Positions 9,157 to 19,903 of a stretch of DNA of 64,000 nucleotides are shown in pieces. This stretch comes from Sulfitobacter sabulilitoris (GTDB taxonomy: Bacteria; Pseudomonadota; Alphaproteobacteria; Rhodobacterales; Rhodobacteraceae): contig NZ_VANS01000006.1 in NCBI RefSeq assembly GCF_005887615.1, positions 1-64,000 on the forward strand, written 5' to 3'. Within the stretch, counting starts at the first letter, position 1. Every line of letters starts with the position of its first letter. The notes under the pieces were generated by a model, which made no database searches, was not told the DNA's origin, and saw only the letters and a program-made list of their open reading frames with translations. A program made the translations under genes and the position numbers.

Positions 9157-10199
9157 GCCAACCCGCCCCCGCCAACACCGCCGAACGCGATGCCTTCTAT
9201 GACGCCATCGAACCGGAATCGATGCGCGCACTGTGGTCGGTGATGTCCGGCATCATCACGCCGGAACCGAAATCGAACTGCATGCCGTTCAAATGGTCCT
9301 ATGACAGCGTGCGCGCCCGCCTGATCGAAGCCGCCGGCCTGATCACCGCGAAAGAGGCGGAGCGGCGCGTGCTGATCCTTGAAAACCCCGGATTGAAGGG
9401 CACGTCCAAAGTTACGACCAGTCTCTATTGCGGGGTACAGTGCGTCATGCCGGGCGAAGTGGCCCCGGCCCACCGCCACACCCAAAGCGCGTTGCGGTTC
9501 GTCCTGGAAAGCAGCGGCGGCTTCACGGCGGTGGGCGGCGAGAAAACAGAGATGCAGTTCGGTGATTTCGTCATCACGCCGAACTGGGAATGGCACGATC
9601 ATGGCAACACAACCGACGACCCGATCTTCTGGCTCGACGGGCTGGACATTCCGGTGGTGCAGTTCTTCGACGCCAGCTTTGCCGAAGGGCTGGGCGAGGA
9701 TCAGCAGGAAATCACCAAGCCCACCGGCGACAGCAGTGCGCGTTACGGCGCGAACATGCTGCCGCTGGGTTACGAACGCAACCGGCCCGCTTCGCCGATC
9801 TTCAATTATCCCTACGCCCGCTCGCGCGAGGCGCTCGAGCGGATGCGCCGCACCGACGAATGGGACCCGAGCCACGGGTTGAAAATGCGCTACGCCAATC
9901 CCGTCGATGGCGGTTGGGCCATGCCGACCATCGGCACCTGCCTGCAACTGATGCCCAAGGGGTTCAGCGGCACACCCTACAAATCGACCGATGCGACCGT
10001 CTATGTCTGTGTCGAAGGCAGCGGCCGCACGCGCGTCCGTGACACCGTGATCGACTGGGGCCCGCGTGACGTGTTCGTGGTTCCAAGTTGGCACGACATC
10101 CGCCATGAAACCCATGAAGACGCGGTGCTGTTTTCCTATTCCGACCGACCCATCCAGGAAAAGCTGGGACTTTTCCGCGACCACAGAGGTAACCAATGA
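9153..10199 (+). CDS. Gentisate 1,2-dioxygenase
   Basis: The 348-residue protein is a bicupin. The first cupin has the metal-binding signature HRHTQSALRFVLES followed by WEWHDHGN, and the second ends with PSWHDIRHETHEDAVLFSYSDRP. Length and motifs fit gentisate 1,2-dioxygenase, an iron(II) enzyme that opens gentisate to maleylpyruvate in the cytoplasm. It overlaps the ligase gene by 4 bp (ATGA) and is followed by fumarylpyruvate hydrolase and an isomerase, the exact set needed to finish the gentisate pathway. Confidence 0.93.
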   Translation: MSQPAPANTAERDAFYDAIEPESMRALWSVMSGIITPEPKSNCMPFKWSYDSVRARLIEAAGLITAKEAERRVLILENPGLKGTSKVTTSLYCGVQCVMPGEVAPAHRHTQSALRFVLESSGGFTAVGGEKTEMQFGDFVITPNWEWHDHGNTTDDPIFWLDGLDIPVVQFFDASFAEGLGEDQQEITKPTGDSSARYGANMLPLGYERNRPASPIFNYPYARSREALERMRRTDEWDPSHGLKMRYANPVDGGWAMPTIGTCLQLMPKGFSGTPYKSTDATVYVCVEGSGRTRVRDTVIDWGPRDVFVVPSWHDIRHETHEDAVLFSYSDRPIQEKLGLFRDHRGNQ

Positions 10200-10891
10200 G
10201 CTACGTTTTCGACGCCCCCCCACAGCCAAGTCTTGCCGTCGCCGGCAGCGCCGACCGCTTTCCGATCCGCCGCATTTTCTGTGTGGGCCGCAACTACGAG
10301 GCGCACGCCCGCGAGATGGGCAAGGATCCGACCCGCGAGGCACCGTTTTTCTTTACCAAACCGGCGGATGCCGCGCGCGACACGCCGTGCACCATCCCTT
10401 ATCCCAAGCTGACCGAAAACCTGCACTACGAGATCGAATTGATCATCGCCATCGGCAAGGGCGGGTCCGACATTCCCGAGGACAAGGTGATGGATCATGT
10501 CTGGGGCGCGTCGGTCGGCATCGACCTGACCCGCCGTGATCTGCAGACCGAGGCCAAGACCGCGGGGCGCCCGTGGGACTGGGGCAAGGCGTTTGACAAT
10601 TCCGCGCCGATCGCCCCGATCGTGGCGATCGCGGATGTTCCGTCGGTCGAGGCGGGGCGCATCTGGCTGGCCGTCAACGACGAGGTGCGCCAGGATGCCG
10701 ACCTGGCCGACCTGATCTGGTCGGTCAAGGAACACGTGTCGATCCTGAGCCGTGCAATGGCGCTGTCGCCCGGTGACATCATCATGACCGGCACACCGGC
10801 GGGAGTCGGCGCGATTGTGCCCGGCGACGTGATCACCGGCGGGGTCGAGGGCATAGGCGAGCTTGAGGTCAAGATCGGGCCGCGCGAGTGA
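10196..10891 (+). CDS. Fumarylpyruvate hydrolase (FAH family)
   Basis: This 231-residue enzyme of the fumarylacetoacetate hydrolase family shows the hallmarks FCVGRNYEAHAREMG, FFFTKPADA, EIELIIAIG and MTGTPAGVGAIVPGD, with the acidic metal ligands in EIE. It should cleave fumarylpyruvate to fumarate and pyruvate as the last step of gentisate breakdown. It overlaps both neighbours by 4 bp, so it is tightly coupled in the operon. Confidence 0.92.
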   Translation: MSYVFDAPPQPSLAVAGSADRFPIRRIFCVGRNYEAHAREMGKDPTREAPFFFTKPADAARDTPCTIPYPKLTENLHYEIELIIAIGKGGSDIPEDKVMDHVWGASVGIDLTRRDLQTEAKTAGRPWDWGKAFDNSAPIAPIVAIADVPSVEAGRIWLAVNDEVRQDADLADLIWSVKEHVSILSRAMALSPGDIIMTGTPAGVGAIVPGDVITGGVEGIGELEVKIGPRE

Positions 10892-11535
10892 CCCGGCTGG
10901 TCCTGCACAATTTCTTTCGCTCATCGACCTCGGTTCGGGTGCGCGCGGCGCTCAACCTCAAGGGGTTGGAGTACGACTATGTCGCCTATGCGCTGCGCAG
11001 CGGGGCGCATCACGGCGCGCAGCATACCGCGCTGAACCCCCAGGGGCTGGTGCCGACACTGGTGACGGAACACGGCCCCCTGCCGCAATCGCTTGCGATC
11101 ATCGAATGGCTGGACGAGGAATACCCCGCCCCGCCGCTGTTGCCCGCCGACGCCTGGGGCCGCGCGCGCGTGCGCAGCCTTGCCCACATCATGGCGTTGG
11201 ATGTCCATCCGGTGAACAACCTGCGGGTCCTGCAGTATCTCGAGCGGGAATTCGGAGCGGATGCCGCTGCACAGGCGAAATGGTTCCGGACCTGGGCCGA
11301 ACCGGCGATGCAGGCCATGGAAACCCGCTTGGCCGCAGATCGGGAAACGGGCAGCTTTTGTCACGGCGACACGCCCGGCCTTGCCGATCTTTGTCTCTAT
11401 GCGCAGGTGCTGAACAACACCCGCTTTGGCATCGGCACCGATGACACGCCGGTGATCGGCCGTATCTTTGACGCCTGCATGGCGGTCCCGGCCTTTGAAC
11501 GTGCGATCCCGGCCAATCAGCCCGATGCGGTCTAG
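10888..11535 (+). CDS. Maleylpyruvate isomerase (zeta-class GST type)
   Basis: This 215-residue glutathione S-transferase-fold protein has the zeta-class active-site motif SSTSVRVRAALNLKG near the N-terminus and a C-terminal helical domain (DTPGLADLCLYAQVLNNTRFGI). In this setting it isomerises maleylpyruvate to fumarylpyruvate with glutathione. The start is GTG at 10888 in a GTGA overlap with the hydrolase gene. Its stop overlaps the stop of the convergent idi gene by 4 bp, which marks the left border of the photosynthesis cluster. Confidence 0.9.
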   Translation: MTRLVLHNFFRSSTSVRVRAALNLKGLEYDYVAYALRSGAHHGAQHTALNPQGLVPTLVTEHGPLPQSLAIIEWLDEEYPAPPLLPADAWGRARVRSLAHIMALDVHPVNNLRVLQYLEREFGADAAAQAKWFRTWAEPAMQAMETRLAADRETGSFCHGDTPGLADLCLYAQVLNNTRFGIGTDDTPVIGRIFDACMAVPAFERAIPANQPDAV

Positions 11536-12095
11536 CCGGCCTTGGCCCTGTGCGGGTCCTGCACTGCCAGCGTCGCCATATCCCCGAAAATCATGCGGGC
11601 ATGGTCGCGAAGATAGATCTTGAGCCAGGGCGTATACAGGCCGGGATCGGCGACGATGCGATTCTTGAGATCCTCGAACGGCACCCACTCGACCGCCATC
11701 ACCTCGTCGGGGTTCGGGGTGATCTCCAGATCATGCGCCGCCTCGGCCACGTAGACATCCACGACCTCGTGTTCGGTCATCCCGCCGCCGACCTCTGCGC
11801 GGTATTCCAGATGATGACGATGTTCGGGCCAGACGCCGGTCACGCCAAGCTCCTCGTCCAGCCGCCGCACGGCGCAGACCTCTGGCAATTCGTTCCAGTC
11901 GGGGTGTGTGCAGCAGGTGTTCGTCCACAATCCGGGCGTGTGGTATTTGCCCATCGCCCTGCGCTGCAGCAGCACCTCGTCACCGCGCAGCACAAAGACC
12001 GACACCGCCATGTGGCGCAGGCCTTTCTGATGTGCCTCAAGTTTTTCAACAGGGGTCAAGGTGCCATTCACCCAGGCCGGGATCATGATGGTCAT
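11532..12095 (-). CDS. idi: Isopentenyl-diphosphate delta-isomerase type I
   Basis: The 187-residue Nudix-fold enzyme interconverts isopentenyl and dimethylallyl diphosphate, supplying precursors for carotenoids and the bacteriochlorophyll tail. The catalytic cysteine region TNTCCTHP (residues 58-65) and the Nudix-type RRLDEELG (78-84) with acidic residues are present. ATG at 12095 was chosen because it overlaps the bchP stop (ATGA) and matches family length; a longer open frame upstream lies inside bchP. It is the last gene of the ppaA-ppsR-bchG-ORF428-bchP-idi run. Confidence 0.95.
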   Translation of the reverse strand: MTIMIPAWVNGTLTPVEKLEAHQKGLRHMAVSVFVLRGDEVLLQRRAMGKYHTPGLWTNTCCTHPDWNELPEVCAVRRLDEELGVTGVWPEHRHHLEYRAEVGGGMTEHEVVDVYVAEAAHDLEITPNPDEVMAVEWVPFEDLKNRIVADPGLYTPWLKIYLRDHARMIFGDMATLAVQDPHRAKAG

Positions 12096-13270
12096 GTGCG
12101 TGTCGTTGCCACAAGACCGGTAAGATGCGCAAGGTTCTTGAGGCCGATTTTCAGATGCGCCATGGGGCGGGCGCGGACCAGTTTCTTGTTCATGTAAGCC
12201 TCGAATGTCAGGCGCTGCACATCGATATCGTGGCACAGCGACACAAAGCGTTCGCGCCGCTCGTCACTGCGGTAATAAGCATTCTGCATCGACCCCAGTA
12301 CCCGGAACACCATCTTGTGCTCTTTCATGAAGAGCGACCGCGCGAGCCGCAGATCGCGTGCACGTCCCGATTCAAGGCAGGCCGCACAGGCGGTTGCGGC
12401 CACGCGTCCACCGACCATCGCGTAATAGATCCCCTCGCCCGAGGACGGCGCAACGACGCCCGCGGCATCCCCCGCCAGCACAACGTCGCGGCCATTGTCC
12501 CAGCGGTCCAGCGGCTTTAGGGGAATGGGTGCGCCTTCGCGGCGCAGGGTTTCGCAATCCGCCAACCCTGCGGCGGCGCGCAGGGCGGCAGTGGCCTGCT
12601 TCAGATCGACACTGGCCACTTCGGTGCCCATGCCGACGCTGGCGCTGTCGCCGTGAGGGAAAATCCACCCATAGAAATCCGGGCTGATCGCTCCGTCATA
12701 GATCACATCGCAGCGCACCGGATCATAGACCGCGGATTTCGGCGGTGCCTTGATGATCTCGTGATAGGCCAGAACGTAGGGTATCGTGTCGCCACCGGAC
12801 ACCTCGGCGCGGCCCACACGGCTGCGCGCACCGTCGGCACCGATGATCAGCCTGGTCTTGAGGCTGCGCGTCTCGCCGCTGGCCTTTTCACGATAGATGA
12901 CTTGGGTGCCGTCTTCGTCCCGCTGGATCCGCACAAAGGTTCCCGTGACGGCATGCGCCCCGGCGGCGACCGCGCGCGCCCGCAGGAACGGGTCGAAATC
13001 CTTGCGGTCGACCATGCCGACAAAACCGTTTTCAATCGGGATGTCCACGTGCCGCCCGGTGGGCGATATCATCCGCGCGGTGTTGACCTTGGCCACAAGT
13101 TGATCGTCGGTGATGGCGAAATCGGCCATCAGTCGGGGCGGGATCGCACCGCCGCAGGGCTTGATCCGGCTCTCGCGGTCCAGCATGGCGACCTTGTGGC
13201 CGGAATTCACCAGATCGAGCGAGGCCGTGGCCCCGGCAGGGCCCCCGCCCACAACAACCACGTCAAACAT
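12092..13270 (-). CDS. bchP: Geranylgeranyl diphosphate/geranylgeranyl-bacteriochlorophyll reductase
   Basis: This 392-residue flavoprotein begins with the FAD motif VVVGGGPAGATASLDLV and contains AGDAAGVVAPSSGEGIYYAM. Both are diagnostic of the BchP/ChlP geranylgeranyl reductase family. It saturates the geranylgeranyl tail to phytyl in three NADPH-dependent steps. ORF428 lies 3 bp upstream and idi overlaps downstream, as in Rhodobacter PGCs. Confidence 0.95.
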   Translation of the reverse strand: MFDVVVVGGGPAGATASLDLVNSGHKVAMLDRESRIKPCGGAIPPRLMADFAITDDQLVAKVNTARMISPTGRHVDIPIENGFVGMVDRKDFDPFLRARAVAAGAHAVTGTFVRIQRDEDGTQVIYREKASGETRSLKTRLIIGADGARSRVGRAEVSGGDTIPYVLAYHEIIKAPPKSAVYDPVRCDVIYDGAISPDFYGWIFPHGDSASVGMGTEVASVDLKQATAALRAAAGLADCETLRREGAPIPLKPLDRWDNGRDVVLAGDAAGVVAPSSGEGIYYAMVGGRVAATACAACLESGRARDLRLARSLFMKEHKMVFRVLGSMQNAYYRSDERRERFVSLCHDIDVQRLTFEAYMNKKLVRARPMAHLKIGLKNLAHLTGLVATTRT

Positions 13271-13273
13271 CTG

Positions 13274-14563
13274 TCATTCCCCTGGAACCAAGGTTGAATG
13301 GTGCGGCGCGGGTCGGTCCATCACCCGCAACGCCATAGCGGCGGCCGCCAGAAACAGCGCCGCTTCGATCAGAAAAACCGTGCCGAACGCGGTGGCATCG
13401 CCCGCGGCGGTGACGCGCATCACGTCGACCAGTGCAGCGCCCACAAGACCGCCGAACCCCGCCGCCAAGGCCTGCGCAGCCCCCCAAAGCCCCATGCGGG
13501 TGCCCTCGCGGGCCTGCCGCCCCTGCCCGGCCAGCGCCATCATGGACCCGATGGCGGCCACGGCAAACACGCCGTTGCAGAACCCCAGCCCGACAACGGC
13601 GGCCATCAGCGGGGCGCCGGGCCCGATCTGCCCCATCGCCGTGATCACCGCCAGCATCATCGCCGATCCGACGCAGCCGCCTGTGACCCAGGCCCGCAGG
13701 CTACCCATCCGAAGGCCCGTGGCCATCACGCCCACGATCACCATGCCGATGAACACGCCGCCATTCTGCGCGCCGGACAGCGATGTCGATTGTCCCGGCG
13801 TAAAGCCGAAGACAAGGCCGGCATAGGGCTCAAGGATGAGTTCCTGCATGAAATAGGCGGTCATCGACAGGAATACGAACAGGGTAAAGTTCCGGGCTCG
13901 CCGTTCGGCCCAAACCTGGGCCATCCCTTGCAGGAAAGGCATGGTGTCCGGCTGCGGCGCCGCATCGACGCGCGCCTCGATACCCCAGATCGCCAGTATC
14001 GTCACCAGCACGGCACCGACGGTGACGACCGCCACGATCCTGATCAGCAATGCCGCGCTATAGGGGTCAAGCTGGGCGCCGACGACGCCGGCGGTGATCG
14101 CGATCCCGGCAATCATCATCAGCCACGTGATCGTTGCAGCGGCAGCCCGTCGGGCAGGCGCGGTCGCCGTCGCCAGCAGCGCAAGGAGCGAGGTGCCCGA
14201 CGCGCCGACTCCCAGACCAATCAGGGCGTAGGCCAGGACCGACACCGCCAGGCCTGCGCCAAACCGCGTCTCGAACACGATCACGCCGTATGCCGCCAAC
14301 AGCGCGCCACCGGCAAGCGCGACCATTCCGCCGACGATCCACCGTGTCCGGTTGCCGCCAGTATCGGACAGAAACCCCCAGTTGGGGCGCGTGATCTGGA
14401 TCCCGTAGTGCAGGGCGACCAACAGCCCCGGCAACACCGCCGGCAAGGCCAGTTCCACCACCATCAGCCGGTTCAGCGTCGAGGTCGTCAGCACGACGAT
14501 CGCGCCAAGACACATCTGCACCAGACCAAGGCGCACGATGGACAGCCAGCCCAGCGTGATCAT
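13274..14563 (-). CDS. PucC-family MFS protein (ORF428 / BCD family)
   Basis: A 429-residue membrane protein with about twelve hydrophobic segments, belonging to the bacteriochlorophyll delivery (PucC/LhaA) branch of the major facilitator superfamily. Signatures include TLNRLMVVELALPAVLPGLL, SDTGGNRTRWIVGG and ELILEPYAGLVFGFTPG. Its place between bchP and bchG is that of ORF428 in Rhodobacter capsulatus. It is thought to deliver or traffic bacteriochlorophyll during light-harvesting assembly; the exact role is not settled. It overlaps bchG by 4 bp. Confidence 0.9.
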   Translation of the reverse strand: MITLGWLSIVRLGLVQMCLGAIVVLTTSTLNRLMVVELALPAVLPGLLVALHYGIQITRPNWGFLSDTGGNRTRWIVGGMVALAGGALLAAYGVIVFETRFGAGLAVSVLAYALIGLGVGASGTSLLALLATATAPARRAAAATITWLMMIAGIAITAGVVGAQLDPYSAALLIRIVAVVTVGAVLVTILAIWGIEARVDAAPQPDTMPFLQGMAQVWAERRARNFTLFVFLSMTAYFMQELILEPYAGLVFGFTPGQSTSLSGAQNGGVFIGMVIVGVMATGLRMGSLRAWVTGGCVGSAMMLAVITAMGQIGPGAPLMAAVVGLGFCNGVFAVAAIGSMMALAGQGRQAREGTRMGLWGAAQALAAGFGGLVGAALVDVMRVTAAGDATAFGTVFLIEAALFLAAAAMALRVMDRPAPHHSTLVPGE

Positions 14564-15468
14564 GGCATCGCCCCGAGGGAGCGGATCGCGAATGCGGCGA
14601 TCATCATGCCGCTGATGTAGAAAAGCACGCCCGTCCCGTTATACCAGGGCGCCTTGGCCCTGGGGTTCTTGAGCAGCACGGACATGGCCCAGCCCTGCGC
14701 AGCCAGCAGCAACAGCACCGCGGCGGCGTGAACCGGCCTGTCCCAGGCGAACAACAGCGCAACGACCACAAGCTGCGGCACCGCCATCACGGCGCAGGCA
14801 ACCTGCGCGGCGCGCGCAGGGCCGAGCGTGACCGGAAGCGACCGAACGCCGGTCTGGCGGTCGCCCTCGAGCGCCTTGAAATCATTGAACGTCATTATGC
14901 CGTGCGCGCCGACACCATAGAGCAGGGCGACGAGCACGACCTCGCTTGCCGGTGCGCCCGCGCTCAGCACGGCGGCGCCCGTAAACCACGGCAGGGTCTC
15001 ATAGCTCAGCCCGACAAGCCCGGGGCCCCAGACCCCCGACCGCTTGAGCCTGACAGGTTCGGCCGAATAGGCCCAGGCGGCGGCCACGCCGACCAGCGTC
15101 GCGCCGAAGCCCCAGGGACCAAGCTGCCATCCGACCACGAGCGACAGCGCCGACATTGCCAGCGCGATCCAAAGCCCCCATCGCCCAGGAACCCGACCCG
15201 ATGGGATCGGTCGTGTCGGTTCATTGATTGCGTCCACATGCCGGTCGCACCAATCGTTGGCCGCCTGGCTCATTCCGCAGACGATCGGGCCCGCCAGCAG
15301 AACACCCAGCAGCACCAGGCTCCAGTGACCGACGGGGGCAACCCCAGAGGAGATCACACCGCACAAATAGGCCCACATCGGCGGAAACCACGTGATCGGC
15401 TTGATCAGCCACAGCATGGCGGCCGGGTCCGGCAGACGCCGCACATGTATGGGTGTGGTGACAGACAT
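14560..15468 (-). CDS. bchG: Bacteriochlorophyll synthase (prenyltransferase)
   Basis: A 302-residue UbiA-family membrane prenyltransferase that esterifies bacteriochlorophyllide a with geranylgeranyl diphosphate. The first aspartate-rich motif NDWCDRHVDAINEP begins at residue 71, and a second region YGVGAHGIMTFNDFKALEGD follows. ATG at 15468 was chosen because it follows a PpsR box by a few bases and gives the usual length; the open frame further upstream runs into the ppsR end. Overlap with ORF428 indicates co-translation. Confidence 0.96.
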   Translation of the reverse strand: MSVTTPIHVRRLPDPAAMLWLIKPITWFPPMWAYLCGVISSGVAPVGHWSLVLLGVLLAGPIVCGMSQAANDWCDRHVDAINEPTRPIPSGRVPGRWGLWIALAMSALSLVVGWQLGPWGFGATLVGVAAAWAYSAEPVRLKRSGVWGPGLVGLSYETLPWFTGAAVLSAGAPASEVVLVALLYGVGAHGIMTFNDFKALEGDRQTGVRSLPVTLGPARAAQVACAVMAVPQLVVVALLFAWDRPVHAAAVLLLLAAQGWAMSVLLKNPRAKAPWYNGTGVLFYISGMMIAAFAIRSLGAMP

Positions 15469-15469
15469 G

Positions 15470-15487
15470 TGTAAACTATGGCTTACA
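15470..15487. promoter_or_regulatory. PpsR/CrtJ box upstream of bchG
   Basis: A TGT-N12-ACA site extends to a perfect TGTAA-N8-TTACA palindrome. It lies in the 71-bp gap between ppsR and bchG, so bchG-ORF428-bchP-idi probably has its own PpsR-controlled promoter. Confidence 0.75.
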
Positions 15488-15539
15488 CTTTGAGTCGGCG
15501 CAAGCGCCTTGCGCCCAGCCCGCCGCCCCCGCCAGAGGC

Positions 15540-16958
15540 TTAGCCGGATTTGCTCAAAAGGCCGTATTTGCGCAGTTTCACGTAAAGGCTCTGGCGAGAT
15601 AGTCCAAGCATTTCGGCCGCTGCCACACGGTTGTTGTTCGTCAACTCGACAGCGGTTTCGATGCACATCTTTTCAACGACATCCGTCGTTTCGGCCACGA
15701 TATCCTTGAGCGATGCAGACCCCACAAGCTCCATCACATTGCGGCTGGGCTCCGACGGGACCTGACCGGGGGTCGGCGCGCTCCGGGCCAACTCGACACG
15801 GCTGACATCGCGGATGACGCATCCGATGGCGGGTGTATCGTGATGCTCAAGACGGCTGGCCGAAATCTCGACCGATACCTGAGAGCCAAGGTCATTGACC
15901 AGCTTGGTCGAATAGACCCGCATCTGCACGTTGCGCTGAGGTTGGTCGATCAGGACGCCAAGGTCGATCTGCCCACGCGACAGGAAATCGCCGAAACTGC
16001 GCCCGACGACATCGGACTGATGCGCCGCGCCCACCTGATCGAGAAAACTTTCATTCACCGCGGTGATCACGCCCTTGGGCGACATGAACAGCATCGCATC
16101 GCTGCCCGACCGGAACAGCGCCAAGGCGTCCGCCGCGGCGCTGTCGGGAATGGCCGTCGTGGCGGCATTGCTCAACAAGCGGCAATACAGGATACGCTGT
16201 CCGCCGGCGCGGAAAACCGTCGGTTCGGCCACAAGCGAGCTTCGCCCCCGCGTGGTGCGCAGCCGCACGTGACCGGCCTCCTCGCTAAGCGTCGCATTCA
16301 TCAGGCTTTCGGTCAGCTCGCTTGATGAACGATCCGAGAAATACTGCGCAAAGCTGCTGCCGATCAACGCGTCGGTGCTGACGTTCAAAAGCTTGGCCGC
16401 CACTGCATTCGCGTCGATCACCCGCCCTGACTGGACGGATATGAACAGGGTGGCATCCGTGCAATTGGCCAGCAGCACACGGTAGCGCGCGTCGAATTCG
16501 CGCCGCGCCTCGTACCCCTGTTCGAGAGCGATCTGCGCCTGCACCAACTGCTGTTGCGTTTCGGCGATCGGGCGCAGGTCACGACCCAGCAGCAAAGCCG
16601 CGTTTTCATGGCCAAAGCGGTGGAAAGTGTAACGCACCGGGTACTGCCAGACCGCATTGTCGCTGTGATTCAGTTCAAGCGCCTTTTTCGGCACCTTGCC
16701 CGCCAGGAATTCCCGATGGCTCGATTCGAACTTGGGAATGCTTTCGGACGTCAGGAATTCCACCAGCGGCCGGCCTTCCCAGTGCTTGAGATTGCCAAAG
16801 GATTCACTGTGGGATTCAAGAACGACAGACAGGATGATGCCCTGTTCGGACACCACAAGCGCGATATCCGAAGCCGAGGCGATGATACTGCTCAGGAATT
16901 CCGGCTCGATCAGTGGTACAGCGCCACTGTTCCAGAAAGACGCGGCACCGGTCGTCAT
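15540..16958 (-). CDS. ppsR: Photosynthesis gene repressor PpsR/CrtJ
   Basis: This 472-residue regulator has PAS domains (about residues 20-130, 155-260 and 275-390) and a C-terminal Fis-type helix-turn-helix (NNNRVAAAEMLGLSRQSLYVKL). Under oxygen it represses bch, crt and puc-type promoters at TGT-N12-ACA sites. Cys259 (ILYCRLL) and Cys432 (EKMCIETA) fall where the two redox-active cysteines of Rhodobacter PpsR lie. ATG at 16958 overlaps the ppaA stop (ATGA), so repressor and antirepressor are co-translated. Confidence 0.95.
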   Translation of the reverse strand: MTTGAASFWNSGAVPLIEPEFLSSIIASASDIALVVSEQGIILSVVLESHSESFGNLKHWEGRPLVEFLTSESIPKFESSHREFLAGKVPKKALELNHSDNAVWQYPVRYTFHRFGHENAALLLGRDLRPIAETQQQLVQAQIALEQGYEARREFDARYRVLLANCTDATLFISVQSGRVIDANAVAAKLLNVSTDALIGSSFAQYFSDRSSSELTESLMNATLSEEAGHVRLRTTRGRSSLVAEPTVFRAGGQRILYCRLLSNAATTAIPDSAAADALALFRSGSDAMLFMSPKGVITAVNESFLDQVGAAHQSDVVGRSFGDFLSRGQIDLGVLIDQPQRNVQMRVYSTKLVNDLGSQVSVEISASRLEHHDTPAIGCVIRDVSRVELARSAPTPGQVPSEPSRNVMELVGSASLKDIVAETTDVVEKMCIETAVELTNNNRVAAAEMLGLSRQSLYVKLRKYGLLSKSG

Positions 16959-17737
16959 CGTCGGGCCAGAACTTTCTTGTCCCGGGCACACAGCGCAAGT
17001 GCCTTTTCGGCTGAATTCGTCACGATATCGACACCCGTCCGTTTTCTGAGGTCATCCGCATCACCTCTGATCGCGCCGCCCATAGCGATTGCAGGCATGA
17101 TCGGCGTCGCGGTCCGGACAGATAGAACAGTTTGTCGCACCCTTTCAAGGGCACCGGGGCGTGAACATGAAATCATCACGATGTCAGGCGGATCGTGACG
17201 CACCCGCCGCGCCACCTCGTCCGGGCTCGCATCGCAGGCCGTCTCGACCTCGCATCCCATCCGAAAAAGCTGCGCGCCAAGGACGGTCACGCCGAGAAAA
17301 TGCTGCTCTCCCTGAGGCACGATCAACAAGACCCGCGCACCCGACCGGCCGGTCGCGTCGAACGCAGCGTCCCATTGCATCGCCTGCCGCACCAGCGATT
17401 GCAGCCGAAGCGCGCCGATGGTGACGGTGGCGAAACTTATCTCGTCGTCCAGCCACATCTCGCCCAATTGCGCGGCAGCTTCGGGCACGTAATGATCGAC
17501 CAGCGCATCGGCCCGCAGGCGATGGCCACGCAGTGCGTCCAGCACCAGCGCCGGATCGAAGGCCCCCGGCGCAAGGGTATCGCGCATCAACGCATCCACA
17601 ACGATCTGGCGCAGACCGGTCCTGGTCACCGCCTGCCGGTCCTTCAGCGTCGAGATGACCTGCGCCGCAAATCCAGTCGCACCCGCGCTCCGACCGCCAA
17701 GCAAACCGCGTGCACCAGAGTCATCATTATACGACAT
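16955..17737 (-). CDS. ppaA: PpaA/AerR B12-binding regulator of PpsR
   Basis: The 260-residue protein contains a SCHIC/B12-type domain with a candidate cobalamin-ligating His146 (PQGEQHFLGVTVLG) and a C-terminal Rossmann-like half (PDIVMISCSRPGALERV). PpaA/AerR proteins bind cobalamin and modulate PpsR/CrtJ. The gene directly precedes ppsR with a 4-bp overlap and is divergent from bchF, the standard PGC arrangement. Two PpsR boxes in the divergent spacer may feed back on it. Confidence 0.93.
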   Translation of the reverse strand: MSYNDDSGARGLLGGRSAGATGFAAQVISTLKDRQAVTRTGLRQIVVDALMRDTLAPGAFDPALVLDALRGHRLRADALVDHYVPEAAAQLGEMWLDDEISFATVTIGALRLQSLVRQAMQWDAAFDATGRSGARVLLIVPQGEQHFLGVTVLGAQLFRMGCEVETACDASPDEVARRVRHDPPDIVMISCSRPGALERVRQTVLSVRTATPIMPAIAMGGAIRGDADDLRKRTGVDIVTNSAEKALALCARDKKVLARR

Positions 17738-17832
17738 GTCACCACCTGAGTTGACTTCACACCAGGAAATTCACCGAAATATACCCTGTCGAAGTCTGGT
17801 TTGCCCGAAACTGTCGTCCTTGGCGCTTCGAT

Positions 17833-17850
17833 TGTCAAACCAAATTGACA
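17833..17850. promoter_or_regulatory. PpsR box 1, ppaA-bchF spacer
   Basis: A TGT-N12-ACA match (TGTCAAACCAAATTGACA) in the divergent spacer, 96 bp before ppaA and 200 bp before bchF. It is paired with the site at 17978; PpsR binds such pairs cooperatively. Confidence 0.7.
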
Positions 17851-17977
17851 TCGTAACGCAGGATGGACACCTCAAAACCTGCGAAAACAACGTGTTTTTC
17901 GACGTTAACCCATGCATTTACACAGTTTGATGCACGAAATGCGCACCTTTGCCTGCCGCGGGCTCCATTGGAACATG

Positions 17978-17995
17978 TGTAAGTTTCAATTGACA
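17978..17995. promoter_or_regulatory. PpsR box 2, ppaA-bchF spacer
   Basis: TGTAAGTTTCAATTGACA fits TGT-N12-ACA and lies 54 bp upstream of the bchF start. It overlaps the likely bchF promoter region, consistent with aerobic repression of the bchFNBHLM-puh superoperon. Confidence 0.75.
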
Positions 17996-18049
17996 CTTTT
18001 AAAGATTCACAGCTACTTTCGACCTCAAGCGCAATCGAAGGACCCATGG

Positions 18050-19842
<1,793 letters not shown>

Positions 19843-19844
19843 TG

Positions 19845-19890
19845 CTTCTTTTGGCTGAAAATACCTCGGGGGTGTGGGGGCTGGCCTCCA
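19845..19890 (-). repeat. REP-like intergenic element, copy 1 (bchN-bchB)
   Basis: Read on the minus strand, a C-run block AGCCCCCACACCCCCGAGG is followed by TATTTTCAGCCAAAAGAAG. The same layout (C/G-rich block, GG-TATTT, A-rich tail ending GAAGA) recurs at 25057 and 54231, so this is a dispersed repeat family rather than gene-specific sequence. Confidence 0.55.
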
Positions 19891-19903
19891 CCGCGACGGC
19901 GCC

